DNA of 64,000 nucleotides, taken from Limnanthes douglasii subsp. nivea. Lineage: Eukaryota > Streptophyta > Magnoliopsida > Brassicales > Limnanthaceae. Numbering within the stretch: position 1 is the first letter of the stretch; each line of letters starts with the position of its first letter. Under the pieces are notes generated by a model. It saw nothing but the letters and a program-made list of their open reading frames with translations, was not told the origin of the DNA and ran no database searches. The stretch covers positions 211,465,138-211,529,137 of the forward strand of contig JAUPFV010000001.1 in NCBI GenBank assembly GCA_036936605.1. The letters run 5' to 3'. This document shows positions 22,086 through 33,581 of the stretch, in pieces. The translations under genes and the position numbers were made by a program.

Positions 22086-22916
22086 GTTGAAGAATTGATG
22101 AAAGAGTTGAATGAGCTGAAACAGAAGCTCGAGGTGGAAGAGGAAACTATAGATGGTGAGGATGAGGATCTACTAAACACCTTATTAATTCCGTTTTGCC
22201 GTGAAGATGAGGAGGATACTGAAATTGTGGCTGCATATATTAGCGAGAATATAGTTATGGAAACATTGGTTTACCAATCTTGGAGGCATGGATTTATGCC
22301 CAAGAGGAGCCAACAAGTTTCGGAGACCCAAAAATTAATAGAAGAAGAGGATATTGAGGCGGAGGAAACAGCGGAAGAAGTGAAGGAGTTTGAGACAGCT
22401 GATTCAAAAGAAAATGAAGTATCTGAACATGAGAACTTAGAAGGAGATGGAGGGTGTGTTCACTCTGTCACACATGTTGAACGAAGGCCTTAAACTACTA
22501 CAACAGAAGCTATTGTTGTTGATGTCGTTGGGAAGGAGAAAGGGACCACAATACTTGGTTGTGACGCTGGTAATGAGAAAGGAGATGTGGCAGCACACTT
22601 ATCACCCCTAACTCATGCTGCCGGTGCACAAAATAAAATTTTCTTAGCTGAACAGAGACACGGAGTTGCCAACAACGAGGTTGATGGACAAGAGCTAATG
22701 GTGGACAGAAGTGAGCAGTTGGACAAAGGGTGCAACGAAGGAACAAAAACTACGAAACAATAGTCGGAGATCACCAAAGAAGCCGTTGAGGAAGGACAGA
22801 ATATAGAGTCAGGTCAGGACAAAGAAGAAGCACCTATTGGGGTGGAGAACGTAGCAACAGAACTCATGGTGCCAGAACCTGGCTCTAAGAAGGTGGTGGA
22901 GAATGTGGCTGAAGAT
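22086..22916 (+). pseudogene. coiled-coil and acidic exon
   Basis: Starts after TGATACAG| with VEELMKELNELKQKLEVEEE, a clear heptad pattern continuing the previous exon. After a CREDEEDTEIVAAYISENIV segment, it is Glu-rich (EEEDIEAEETAEEVKEFE). A TAA at 22491 and a TAG near 22763 break it. The rest (EGQNIESGQDKEEAPIGVEN) keeps the acidic character up to the donor GAT|GTAAGT. No catalytic motif. Confidence 0.5.
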
Positions 22917-23338
22917 GTAAGTGGATCTTATAATCGTTAAGATTCATAAATATTTAGTAATTTATTTTGGTAGATTTTGAAATATTCAAACTCTAGGTTG
23001 GATAATATTTAAGATGGGTTGTTGTTTTTATGGAAATGTTTTTTTGACAGTATTAGAAATTTTTAAGACATGATTTGCATCATGATTCAATGTTAATTGG
23101 TAGTTGCATGTAGAATAAATCGCAACCACAAAATATTTGAAGTCTAGCATTCATAAAGTAAAACAATAATGTTTGTCATATCAAACAAATCGCAATCACA
23201 CTATTTTAATATGATAAGCCGTATATAGCAATGTATAATAGGCGTAAATCGCTACACTCGAATAATAACTAGTCTAGCAATGAGACTTCCACTATATTCG
23301 CAATGTATGTTGATGATATTATTATGTTCTGTTATTAG

Positions 23339-24084
23339 GAAGTGCAAATAGCAGCGCCTGAAGACACACGCCAATCTACTGTACCGACGTTGGCGTACCA
23401 TGGGGTTGAACAAGCAGCAAAGTGTGAACAACTATCACAAGATGTATCTCCCGTAAAGGTTATTCCAATTATCGACGAAGAACAGTAAATCGCAGCGAAG
23501 ATTGAAGTTATTACGCGCGATGAAAAACTAAAACATGTAGAGCCATCTTCATATGCAACACCCCTACAAGACAAAGCAGTATCTAGCGATCTGATTGTCA
23601 GATCTGTTACACCGTTGGCTGACGATAGTTTTGTAGATTGCACTCAATTATTTAACGAAGAATGTGATAAGGCTGTTGAAAATTTAAACGAGAAGAGACG
23701 TATATTGGACTCCATCGAGGAAGAACAAACAAACGTTGATGTAAGTAGATCTCTTGTATTTACCATCACCTTCAAAAAGTAATGTTAGCAGTTTAATTTG
23801 ATGCTTTATTATAGGTGCACGTTGATGAAATGCCTAGGTGGAACTTACTTACTCTAACGCAGGTCAAACAACAACAGATTACAATCGTAGATTGGTCGTT
23901 GCCTACAGAGACAATGAAACTCATCAATGTCAGTGAGTACAAGAAGGTGATGAAAATAAAAAACGAAGAAGAACAAGAAGATCCAGAAGTATGGTACTTG
24001 CCAATGTCGGAGTTCTCGTATAGGATTTCCATTAGTGTGACCGAGATAATTGAACTGCCTAATGAAACTCAAGTCGACTTCAAT
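23339..24084 (+). pseudogene. last well-kept exons, WYLP-SEF block
   Basis: Two exons (23339-23740 and 23815-24084) flank a 74-base intron, the only one of its introns without the repeat motif. The first is acidic with one TAA near 23487. The second reads RWNLLTLTQVKQQQITIVDW, EYKKVMKIKNEEEQEDPEVW and YLPMSEFSYRISISVTEIIE. A 'D-WYLP-x-EF' phrase like this is conserved-looking and would be the best probe for homologues. I do not recognise a catalytic centre. Confidence 0.45.
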
Positions 24085-25324
24085 GTAATAAGGTTTCTAG
24101 TTGTACCTAGCAATGTTAAATTAGTGTATCTAGCAATGTGTCTTTAGTACGTCTAGCAATCTTAATATGCAGCATCTAACAATGTTTTAGTATAGGGTAC
24201 CTCATTTAAGTTACTGTCTAAGTTGTCTACCTATACACCCTTGGTTCTTGTTTTCAGTAATTATCATTTACCCGATTTAAGATTCTAATTGTTAATTGAT
24301 AGATCATAGATGCTTGAGTATATAAGCTTCTCAAGGATACAAATTGGAAAGTCCCTGTGAAAGGGTTTGACAATAAGTATTCAAATATGGTCAGCGCTAT
24401 TAAAATAACCAAAATCGCAATTGTAAGTTGAACATAAATTATTTGTGTTATATTGGAAATATCTACTTCCTATAGTCATGACCAAAATTTGCAGGGAACA
24501 CTGGCTATCAAGAGAGATATGTCTTTCTAAACTATCTTGGAATATCCTCCTTTTGTTGTATGAATAAATTTCACATCATTGTTACATGATAGACTACTGT
24601 ATCTAGCAATTTCTATATATCGTATAAATCAGTCTTATACTCAAGTATCTAGAAATGTCTATATTTCGTATCTATCAGTCTTATACTCAAGTATCTACTA
24701 ATGTCTATATTTCGTATCTAGCAACCAAATAGTGCTGCATCTAGCAATGTCTTTATAGCATATGTAGCAATGTAGAAATGCTGTATTTATCAATGTCCTT
24801 ATAGTGTATCTATCAATGTTCGTATTATACATCTAACAATGTTAGTATTAGCATCTAGGAATGTTTATATACCGTATCTAGCAATCATTATATGCAGCAT
24901 CTAGCAATGTTCATAAGCCCAATCTAGCAGCCTTGTTATAACCCATCTAGCAAACTTTTAGATTCTGTATTTATAGAAGTCGTTACCCTGTATCTCGAAA
25001 TGGCTAGATGTTGTATCTAGCAATATCAGTATAACGTATCTAGCAATGATATATAGTTATGGTTTTAAATTTGAAATATGGTCTATCTAGTAGTGTTTAA
25101 TAGGTATAAATCGCAATAACATATTAATGATGGACCAACTATATTACTGGACCGCTGGATAGGTTTATTGGGAGACGAGTAAATTAAATGAGATGGAAAT
25201 GACTGTTAACTACATCCATCAATGATTAAAAGTAAATGTTTTAATCCTATAGGTAAGCTTGATAGTTGAAAAGACAAAGGTAGATGAGTTGAATCATTAC
25301 ATGCATTAATTAGAAGTGTGCAAT

Positions 25325-25590
25325 TAAATTTTTGCAAGGCCAACCTAATATAATGTGACTATGTAATCTTGTTAAGGACTATGGGTAATTTGTCCTCTTT
25401 TGTAACCGATTTCTGTTTAAGGTTAAGTCTTGACTCCTCTATATAAAGGGCAAGGCTAACCTAATAAAGAGGTTGAACGCTTTTTCTACTAAACTCATTT
25501 GCACTTAGACTTTCTCTCTCTAAAAAATATCTATCTGTATCTTTATGTTAGAATTCACATATAACAATTTTCCAAGGTAACATTCTTAAT
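25325..25590 (+). other. LTR- or promoter-like segment
   Basis: The phrase GCAAGGCCAACCTAATA (25337) is repeated as GCAAGGCTAACCTAATA (25458). Between them lies CTCTATATAAAGGG (25438-25451), a good TATA box, and downstream a pyrimidine-rich TTTCTCTCTCT leader. This looks like the U3-R part of an LTR, but it shows no similarity by eye to the copia LTR at 28.3 kb. It could be a solo LTR fragment of another element. Confidence 0.35.
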
Positions 25591-28250
25591 ATATAAACTC
25601 ACCAGTCTCGATAGCGTCAGAATCAGAATGTTAGACATGGTTGTTAGAATCTTGACGTGCTGGCATGCTCCTGGGTTAAAGAGAAACGTGATTTCTCTTG
25701 GGAATCTAGACTCTCGGGGTTACAAGTATCGTGTAGAATACGGTGTAATCAAAGTGACATAAGGCTTAATGGTATGCATGAAAGGTAGTTTGCAAAATGG
25801 TCTTTACATTCTCCACGGGAGTGTTATTATAGGCGATGCAGCAGTAGCATCATCAAGGAATAATAGCCAAGGTACGCATGATCAAAATAATTTGTGGCAT
25901 TGGCATCTTGGTCACATAAGTGACAGAGGATTAGTTGTTTCGGGAAAGAGAGATTTGTTGAAAGGGTATAAGGCGGAATCATTAGGATTTTACGAGAAAT
26001 GTGTGTTTGGTAAACAAACTAGAGTCAAATTCATCAAATGGGATGTAAAAAAGACTAAAGGGATAGTGGAATACATTGAATCAGACCTTTGGGGTCCAAA
26101 TAGAATTCCATCAAAGAGCGGAGCCACATACTACATGAGTTCGATCGATGATTATTCAAGGATGTTGTGGGTTTACTTTTTAAAAATGAAAGATGAGGAA
26201 TATTCAACCTTTGTCAAATGGAAGACGATGATTGAGAAGGAAACATCAATAAACATCAAACGTCTTAAGATAAATAATGAGTTAGAATATTGCAGTTGTA
26301 AATTCAACGCGTGATGTGAAACTGAGGGAATAGTGCGCAATAACACTTGTTCTTAAGCACCACAATAGAATGGAGTCGTATAAATAATGAACAGGATTCT
26401 TTAAGACAAAGCATGAAAATTATTTCACATTCCACGGTGGGAAAGTATTTTTAAGTTGAAGTTATCAATACAGCGTCTTACTTCGTGAATCAGTCTAGAG
26501 CAACGGCTATTGATTGTAAAACTCATTTTGAGATTTGGTCTGGATCGTCGGCTGATTACTAACATTTGCGGGTGTTCGGTTGTCCTGTGTATGCTCATGT
26601 GAGAGATATTAGACTTCTAAAAAGGTATGCGAATCTAGTTGCATATGCTCTATCATTTTTATAAGAAGTTGAGATGCATGAACCTAGTAGCTATAGAGAA
26701 GATATGGCGATTTCAGAGGCAGATTGATGGATTGGTGCAATGGGGAAAGAGATTAAATTTGTCCATAACAATCAAACATGGAAGCTTGTTGACTTTCTAA
26801 AAGGATAAAAGATAGTAGACAGTAAATGAGTCTTCAAGAAAAAGGAAGGTAATCGAGGGGTTGAGGCATCTTGATTTAAGGCAAGATTAGTCGCTAAGGG
26901 TTTTACTCAAAAGGAAGGAATCAACTTCATTGAAGTATTTTCTCCAGTGGTAAACCATAGTTTAATTCGAGTTTTGTTAGCCATGGTAGCTTTTCAAGAT
27001 TGAGAGCTTGAGGAGTTGGATGTGAAGACTGCATTTCTACATGGTGAATTGGAGGAGAAAATCTACATGAGACAACCAGAGGGATTTATCGAACCTAATA
27101 AAGATGACTTAGTTTGTCTGATGAAACAATCACCTAGGCAATGCTACAAACTTTTTTATACATTCATGGTGTCAAAGGGTTCACGAGGAGTCCATATGAT
27201 AGTGGTGTGTATCATCGAAAGATGTCAGATGATTCTTATGTTTACTTATTGTTTTATGTCTATGATATGCTTATTGTTGCTTATAGTATGTCACACATTG
27301 TGGAAATAAAGAAGCAGCTTAGTGCCGAGTTTGAGATGAAGGATCTGGGTAGAGCAAAAACGATTCTTGGTATAGATATTATGAGGAACAGAATTGTAGG
27401 ATCATTACACTTGTTTCAATGAAGCTATATTGAGAAAGTGTTACAATAATTCAACATATTTGATGCTAAGGGAGTTGTATTCAGTTTGTTACTCATTTCA
27501 AGTTGTCTGTAGTAGGAGCGGCCAACGACGATGCTAAGTTGGAACAAGTGTCGAAGGTTTCATATGCAAATGTAGCTGGTAGTATCATGTAGGGGACGGT
27601 ATGCACACGTCCTGATATATCCCATGCGATTAGTGTAGTTAGCTACATGGGATGTCCTGGGAAAGAACACGAGCAGGAAGTGAAATGGATACTTCGATAT
27701 CTCAATAATACTGTAAACGTTGGCTTAACTTTTAACATGACCAATATTAGTGAATCGCAAAATGATGTTGCAGGATCATTGGTTGGTTTTGTTGATTCTG
27801 ATTTTGCAGGTGATATGGATAAAAGTAGATCTCTTACAAGATACGTATTTACTCTAGCTGGGAGTGCGATGTGTTGGAAAGCATAGTTGCAACCTATTGT
27901 AGCTTTGTCTACAACAGAGGCATAGTGCATGGCGGTTAAAGAGGTAATATGGACGCAAGGTTTAATGCCAGATTTGGGCTTGGATATGACTACTACAAAA
28001 TTGTTTTGTGAGAGTCAAAGCGCCATACACCTTACAGGGATCCAGATGTAGCATGAGCGGACAAAGCACATAGATGTCAAGTATCATTTTATTCGTGATA
28101 TAATATCAAATGGAATTATTGATGTGAAGAAAGTGTCGACACACACTAATCCAGCAGATATAATGACCAAGACAGTATCATGTCGAAAGTTTAGGAAGTG
28201 CCTAAACTGGATTGGTGTTCGCAGTATAGAGTGAATACCTTAAGGGAATT
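25590..28250 (+). pseudogene. Tork-like Ty1/copia pol, 5'-truncated
   Basis: Missing gag and protease. The frame 25769-26314 holds the GAG-pre-integrase motif (LWHWHLGHISDRGL … CVFGKQTRVKF) and the integrase start IESDLWGPNRIPSKSGATYY, DDYSRMLWVYF. RT pieces follow: [51 protein letters not shown] (frame 27141), where the usual YVDD has become YVYD. The RNase H region 27600-28230 contains TRPDISHAISVVS, GFVDSDFAGDMDKSRSLTRY and HIDVKYHFIRDII. Numerous stops and frame changes make it inactive. The order and motifs match TNT1/Tork-type copia. Confidence 0.88.
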
Positions 28251-28309
28251 TGGTGAGTCAGAAAAAGAAAAGTTTGTTTGTTGATAGTGAAGAAATGATA
28301 TTTACCTCA

Positions 28310-28323
28310 AGGGGAAGATTTTT
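28310..28323 (+). promoter_or_regulatory. polypurine tract of the copia fragment
   Basis: AAGGGGAAGATTTT directly precedes a TGTCAATGAG LTR start and follows the RNase H end by about 75 bases. This is the expected plus-strand primer for copia elements. Confidence 0.6.
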
Positions 28324-28760
28324 TGTCAATGAGTCGAATAATGCATTTACAGTGTACTGTGTCCGGAATTATAGTTTTGTATCTTTGATAGTGTTATTGT
28401 ACCTTGATAGTGTACTGTGTTCAGCAACACAAATAAGTGTTGTGATAATAACATTGTTAGTCTTGTGGTATGAGCCCATTAGGCCCATTGTTTAGTAAGG
28501 TCTATTTATTCCATATAAATAGACTACTAGGGCTACACAAAGCACAATCTGAAATTTCTAACCATTTTCTATCATAGTGAAACACTCTTCTCTAGCGGCG
28601 CCTGTGGACATAGACAATTGTCGAACCACGTTAAATCATGTGTTCTATCTTTATTGTTATTTGTTTTTGTACTTTAGCCATTTTGTGATAAATTGCATAG
28701 TGATTTAATAACAGTTTCAATTCTTTTCTTTTCTCTTGGGTTTTAGCATAGGCCTCCCAC
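28324..28760 (+). repeat. 3' LTR of the copia fragment (right edge uncertain)
   Basis: Begins TGTCAATGAG after the polypurine tract. TATAAAT at 28514 is followed by a leader with GTGGACATAGACAATTGTCG and AACCACGTTAAATC, phrases typical of the R/U5 region of TNT1-like LTRs. The 5' LTR is absent, so the end (about 28700-28770) was set by eye. Confidence 0.6.
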
Positions 28761-28769
28761 TTAAGAACT

Positions 28770-30200
28770 ACAGACGCACAAAGGTGATAAGATCAACGTT
28801 CATTATCGGCCCTGTTTTTTCTACTGAAATAGAGTATCACAAATTTTTATATATTAAATTATAAAAAATAAAGAAAGAATTAAAAATGTATAGATTATTT
28901 ATGAGTCTCGTACCATTTAACTATGTGGATATGTGGCTAAATCAGAAAAGAGATCACGCGTGTAGACTAAATTTATAGATTTTAAATAGCATACTATCCC
29001 TAATAAACATGGCAATAAGGAAATGACTACCGAGATTCCAAGATAATAATCAACGGATTATATTTTGATTTAAGCTTCCATTCTACCTTGAGATAAGCAT
29101 GGCAACGACTACCGAGATTCCAAGATAGGTCCACTGCCGCTAGTCTTGAATATAACCAAATGATTTGATACATTAAAATTATAATGGGATAAAAATTGTA
29201 TCTTTGTACCAATTTTTTCTATATGAAATGTGCTTAAAGTTGTATAGAACAAACATAGCAAAACTATCGAAATTATATTTTGTTAAATATTTTAGTGTAA
29301 TCGGATCGACTAGTCCACCAATTTAATCATGATACATTATCAAACAAGTCGTAGAGTGCGGAGTGAACGCTTGTTAGATTATATCATGATTAACATGATG
29401 AAAGGACAGAGCCTCTGGCTGGAATTGTTTTATTTTGGTTAAATCGACTATTGTTGCGAGTCAACAAATTTTAAAAAAAATTGAAAATTTGACCATTTTA
29501 TTCAAATTTCAAATTTGACGCTTTTTTATTACAAATTCTGTTTAAAGACCTTAACTACCCTAACTACCAAACTGATCAAAATTAGTCGAATTGATAAAAG
29601 ATGGCATCGTTGAAAAATGTAAAACACATCAATTTATACTCTCTATCAAATAGAATATATATATGATTTTATCCAATTAATGTTTTTGGAGAACCTCAAA
29701 AATATTTCAATAAGAAATTGTTTATAAGACTTTAGAGATTATCTGGAATTGAAACACCATTTTCTACACATTTTAATAAATTACATGTTAGAAAAATATT
29801 TTTAAGTCAAAATGTTACATGCTATGATGTTTTTTTATTAACGGATCCCAAAAGATTTCTAGATATAATCTAACGTTTTAATCAATTATTTCTTAAAACA
29901 CATCTTAGTTGATTTGTTGTTCTTGTTTTAAGTTCACGGTTTTATTGATATTATATTAACACATAATGTTTTAAAATATTTTAAAAAAACATTAAATAGA
30001 TAATAGAAAAAGGTTACACTTACCAGATTGAAAAGGCATTCCTCCAAAATCAAAACACACAGGATTGAAGATGCTGAAAACTACCTAAACTTCAGTAATA
30101 TTCCAGAGTGGATAAAGACAACCCAAGATACCACAAAAATACATGTGTGCATACTTAGATTTCAGAGAGTAAATAGAAAAGAAAGTCCATGGTAATGGTT
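28770..30200. other. AT-rich spacer with a 21 bp direct repeat
   Basis: No gene recognised. GACTACCGAGATTCCAAGAT(A) occurs at 29025-29045 and again at 29107-29127, each preceded by CATGGCAA. The unit between is 82 bases and diverged. The rest is AT-rich and without domain-bearing frames. Confidence 0.5.
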
Positions 30201-30214
30201 ATATCCAACATTTC

Positions 30215-30951
30215 GGGTTAGAGTTGGCTACGCCTCCACTTAAAACTATGTAAACTCAAACACGGACGGGATGACAGTGTGGACAAGGAGAACTTCTGAC
30301 CACAGTAAAATAGTGAAAGGACCCTAAAGTGAAAAATGAACCGAGACAAACCAAGGTAAATCCTTAGTCGGGAAGCCACCATACACACAACACAATACAC
30401 CAAAGACCCAAACGGGTAAGGACGAGCCGAACATTGCTAGCCCAACAACCGGACGAATCAACAACCGCCACAAGCAAATCTGCAAGAAAAAAGACGGTGA
30501 TATGAAAATAACTTCCGAATTCCGCGATAGAGACAAATTTAGACAGGCCCGTGACAATGAAGGGGAGCAGACAACGACGGGTCTTCTAAAAGCCTCAAGC
30601 CTCTTCCAGGATTTCCTTAACAAACTGCACGAGAGATTAAACTTGCGGAGCCAGATGCTTGTAATCACGGGGGCACGAAGATCTGAAACGTCACGACCTT
30701 GACTGCAATCCGCGACGAAATGGAACGGAACCGACCAAAATCAGAAAATCGACCACCTCAACTGCAATTGAAAAATAAATAGCACGAACCGAAAAAAACC
30801 AGAAGATATGTCACATCATCAAAGAAAAGACAACAAAATGAGAAAGTAGCGAAGAGGTGGACTGAAACGAAAAATCAACTATCTGAAGAGGATTGAAAAA
30901 TCTAGACGTGATGCATATTGTTTTCTCTCTAGAGTTTTCTAGAGAGAAAAC
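30215..30951 (-). other. transcript-leader-like segment, minus strand
   Basis: Read on the minus strand it begins with TTTTCTCTCTAGA and continues as a T/G-rich, CCGTTCC-containing stretch with higher GC than its surroundings. A 114-codon frame (30668-30324) contains FNLSCSLLRKSWKRLEAFRR but no known domain. GGAGGAATGCCTTTTCAATC then |GTAAGT lies near 30025. The style resembles the 5' leader of a plant LINE or of a gene, but I could not identify the downstream protein. Confidence 0.25.
30920..30951. repeat. perfect 14 bp inverted repeat, 4-base loop
   Basis: GTTTTCTCTCTAGA (30920-30933) and its exact complement TCTAGAGAGAAAAC (30938-30951) flank GTTT. As RNA it would form a strong hairpin at the very start of the minus-strand leader-like segment. 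Confidence 0.85.
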
Positions 30952-30999
30952 CCTAGAAAGGTTTTGCTGATTAATGTTTTAAAATAATAATGTGAATCA

Positions 31000-31425
31000 A
31001 ATTGAAAACATTAATGAATAATATTTTAAATGTAGTTTATTTTTTAACGCACACATATTTAGATTAGCTCTTTACAATTCTACGTCTTCTTAATATCACT
31101 TCAAACCATATAAATGAAAGAAGTTATAGGAAAAAATCTTCGGAAAGCAAATCAAACTATTTAACATTAATCCTAACAACATAATACATCAAAATTAAAA
31201 TAGAAATGAAAAACAAATAAAAGTTATATGAATACATATTTTTGAATAAGACAATAACAAGCGTTTTATTCGTTTTCTTTTACTCCGAGAGTAACTAAAT
31301 TTTATTTTTCATTAACATACTTGCATTATTTCTAGTCCTTCTCCGATAATGATTAAGCTTTCAACGTAAATAATACAATCAAATGCTCTAAATTCTTTAG
31401 TACGATGGTTTGTCGGATTTGTCTT
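31000..31425. other. AT-rich spacer, nothing recognised
   Basis: Lies between the leader-like segment and the F-box remnant. No motif or repeat stood out. Confidence 0.4.
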
Positions 31426-31429
31426 CAAT

Positions 31430-32515
31430 CATGTATCAAAAATTTTGAACGTTTTTGCTATCTGGATCGTAAAATACTAATCCATGGTCGTCGTCCGTTG
31501 TAAACATATCACCATTTTTCTAAAATGATAAAAAGTTTTTCACACACGCTCTCAAAATCAACTCGTTGTCTAGTCCAAGAAGTTTTATCATCGAGATCTT
31601 TGATCTTTGAATTTCCATATGTCAAAACAAAGATTTGGATCTTTCAAACTAGAAACCACACCAAGACATTCAAGAGATTAATATAGTTGACATTCATATT
31701 CATCGATATCCGTATTTGTGATTTTAAATGTCTCATTAGTCATATCAAAAGACAGGATGTAACATAGTTGTCAATGACTTTTTTTTCTTTTCCAATAACA
31801 ACTTCCATTCCAATAATGGAACCTATGAATACTCGCTAACAACATGTCATGAACGTCCACATAAAATATATTCCACTTCTGGCTATGAAGTGAATATATT
31901 TCAACTCTATAATTAGACTCAACCCCTCCTTCAATAGGTCTATATTCCTATACCCTTTGGACAATCTTAAATTCACTAGTTTTACTGTCACAACCAAAAC
32001 CTACACCCATATAAATTCGGATAAATTTATTAGTTTTACAATCGCAACCAATGTAATTTTTGTGCTTCGGCGTATCAAAAAGTTTAAATTCTCGAATTGC
32101 CGGATTTCACAAACCTAACTTCTCTACATAGTCTAAACAAAATACACCCATACAATGAACTTTAACCTTCCAACTATTGTCTTTGTAAGCATATGGAGTT
32201 AAATATTCTCTTTTGCTTTTATTTTCGTATCGGTTTCTTCAAATTTTATAAAAAAAAATCAAATGGACCTCTATCAGTCTCGTAACCAATATTCTCACGA
32301 ATAGAAAAAATATTTGAATTATCAAAATTATCTCCATCCAAATCTTTTTGTTTAAGATAATGAGATCTAATGAAGTTGGAATTCATAAACCTCACATACC
32401 ATGGTTTGGAAACACACTTGAAACGAAGGAGTGACTTGATGTGAAGTCTTAGCTGGATTTCGATGATCAAATCTTTTAGCAATTCACCTTCTCCTCCATT
32501 TGTGTTTTTTGTTTT
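31430..32515 (-). pseudogene. F-box gene remnant
   Basis: F-box proteins link targets to SCF ubiquitin ligases through SKP1. Reading the minus strand from about 32515, GGEGELLKDLIIEIQLRLHI and KSLLRFKCVSKPWYVRFMNS, then FIRSHYL, is a recognisable plant F-box (residues about 1-45; the usual 'LP.DLI.EIL.RLPVKSLLRFKCVSK.W'). The open part is only 78 codons (32482-32246). Downstream fragments such as KGYRNIDLL and EVVIGKEKKVIDNYV in other frames look like an F-box-associated domain, whose expected full length is about 300 residues. Multiple stops make it a pseudogene. It is the only host-type protein gene I could identify here. Confidence 0.65.
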
Positions 32516-32547
32516 ATGATATGGTAATGAAGTTGCATCAAATAGCG

Positions 32548-33581
32548 TCTGTATTTTCAGAAAATAAACAAATTAAGGGATAAACTCTAATGACTTATAA
32601 TATAGGTGTAAACTTTTTTTTTCATAATTAATGTTATAACAAATTATGACTTTGAATATTATTTAGTATAGAGAGTAAAATGTATATGGAGCCATAAATT
32701 TTAGTTATTGTCTTAATATACTTCTTTGTTATCCTTTGAATAAACAAACACGTCAAAGACTTGTTGAAATAATGTAAAATACACTTATTATTTCTTGGCA
32801 TCCTGAAATTATAAGTGACATGCGGCATGTTATTTTTATTTGGCCAACTAATAAATAATTGAATAAAAAAATATTAAGTTATAGAAAGGAAATTAAAAAA
32901 ACTATAATATTATATTTTCTAAAATTGGAAAATATAGATTTGGATTTATTTAGTAAGAATATTTCAATAGGGTTAGAGCAAAAAAAAGTTAGAATTATAG
33001 AATTAATTAATTATAATATTAATCATGTTTTTAAAATAGAACCCCGAATTTCTTATTTACAAAATAAGTCTTGTTGTATGTTTTTTTTATATATTTTACT
33101 TATTATTTAAGACTTTTTTTATTGAATTCTAGATTGGATATTGGATGAAGTTTTCTTACTAAATTTTACCGACAAAAAAACTTAAAATTATATTGAACAA
33201 TGAAACATTTGTTTGTTAAAATCACTGTCTTAGTAAAATATAAAGATATGCCAAACTAATAGTTTTAACCAAAGTAAGTATTTTTCTTTTTAATATAAAT
33301 CGACAACATTAATATTATAAAGAACTAACAAATAATATTTAAAAATAATTATTATAAACTAATATTTAATTGGTGAATACGGTTTGTAAATATTAATATA
33401 TATAATATTATTTTATAAGATACATGAATTATTAATCAAATTGTCATTCAATTTTAAAAAAAATGAGTAAAAATTTGTATAAGATTTATACAGTACAGAT
33501 TTATGGGTTTCAGATAAAACCCATAAATATTATTATTAACATACCATGTCACTTATCTATAACGTGGTCAAGTATTCATCC
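32548..33581. repeat. ~1034 bp tandem duplication, copy 1
   Basis: Very AT-rich. It starts at AAAATAAACAAATTAAGGGATA and shares with copy 2, in order, TATTTAGTAT, GTATGGAGC, TTATTGTCTTAATATA, TGGCCAAC, AATAAATAATTGAATAAAAA, TTAAAATTGGAAAATATA and TTTTAACCAAAGTAAG. No coding potential is convincing; the Lys/Ile-rich 83-codon frame at 32859 looks like chance. Confidence 0.75.

Larger units (their letters stand above)
19520..25060. repeat. interspersed intronic motif TATCTAGCAATGT
   Basis: About 40 copies of GTATCTAGCAATGT and one- or two-base variants occur in nearly every intron of the 19-25 kb gene and not elsewhere in the window. Clusters lie at 19522-19700 (5), 20417-20520 (4), 21090-21190 (2), 21866-22045 (6), 23139-23280 (3), 24100-24180 (4) and 24600-25090 (about 20). 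In the last cluster spacing settles to 20-24 bases. The motif is always in the same orientation as the gene. Confidence 0.85.
19039..25310 (+). pseudogene. multi-exon decayed gene with repeat-filled introns
   Basis: At least seven exon-like segments have matching GT/AG borders: 19039-19169, 19875-20332, 20594-20862, 21330-21804, 22086-22916, 23339-23740 and 23815-24084. Shorter pieces follow near 24302, 24495 and 25252. The first part resembles the N-terminal region of plant transposon-derived proteins that often end in an Ulp1/C48 protease (DUF1985 or plant-mobile-domain-like). The middle is acidic and coiled-coil. No protease His/Asp/Cys core is seen, so either it is missing or the family is different. 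At least three in-frame stops and one frameshift (near 20215) argue for decay. Introns carry the TATCTAGCAATGT motif. Confidence 0.5.

Noticed and set aside
24600..25060. CRISPR-like spacing of a short repeat
   Set aside because: Repeats are only ~13 bases with 7-11 base gaps, strongly degenerate, and lie in plant DNA among splice sites; no cas-like genes.
32859..33110. 83-codon Lys/Ile-rich plus-strand ORF (organelle-like composition)
   Set aside because: Lies in the AT-rich tandem duplication; the second copy has no matching open frame, so it is likely chance.
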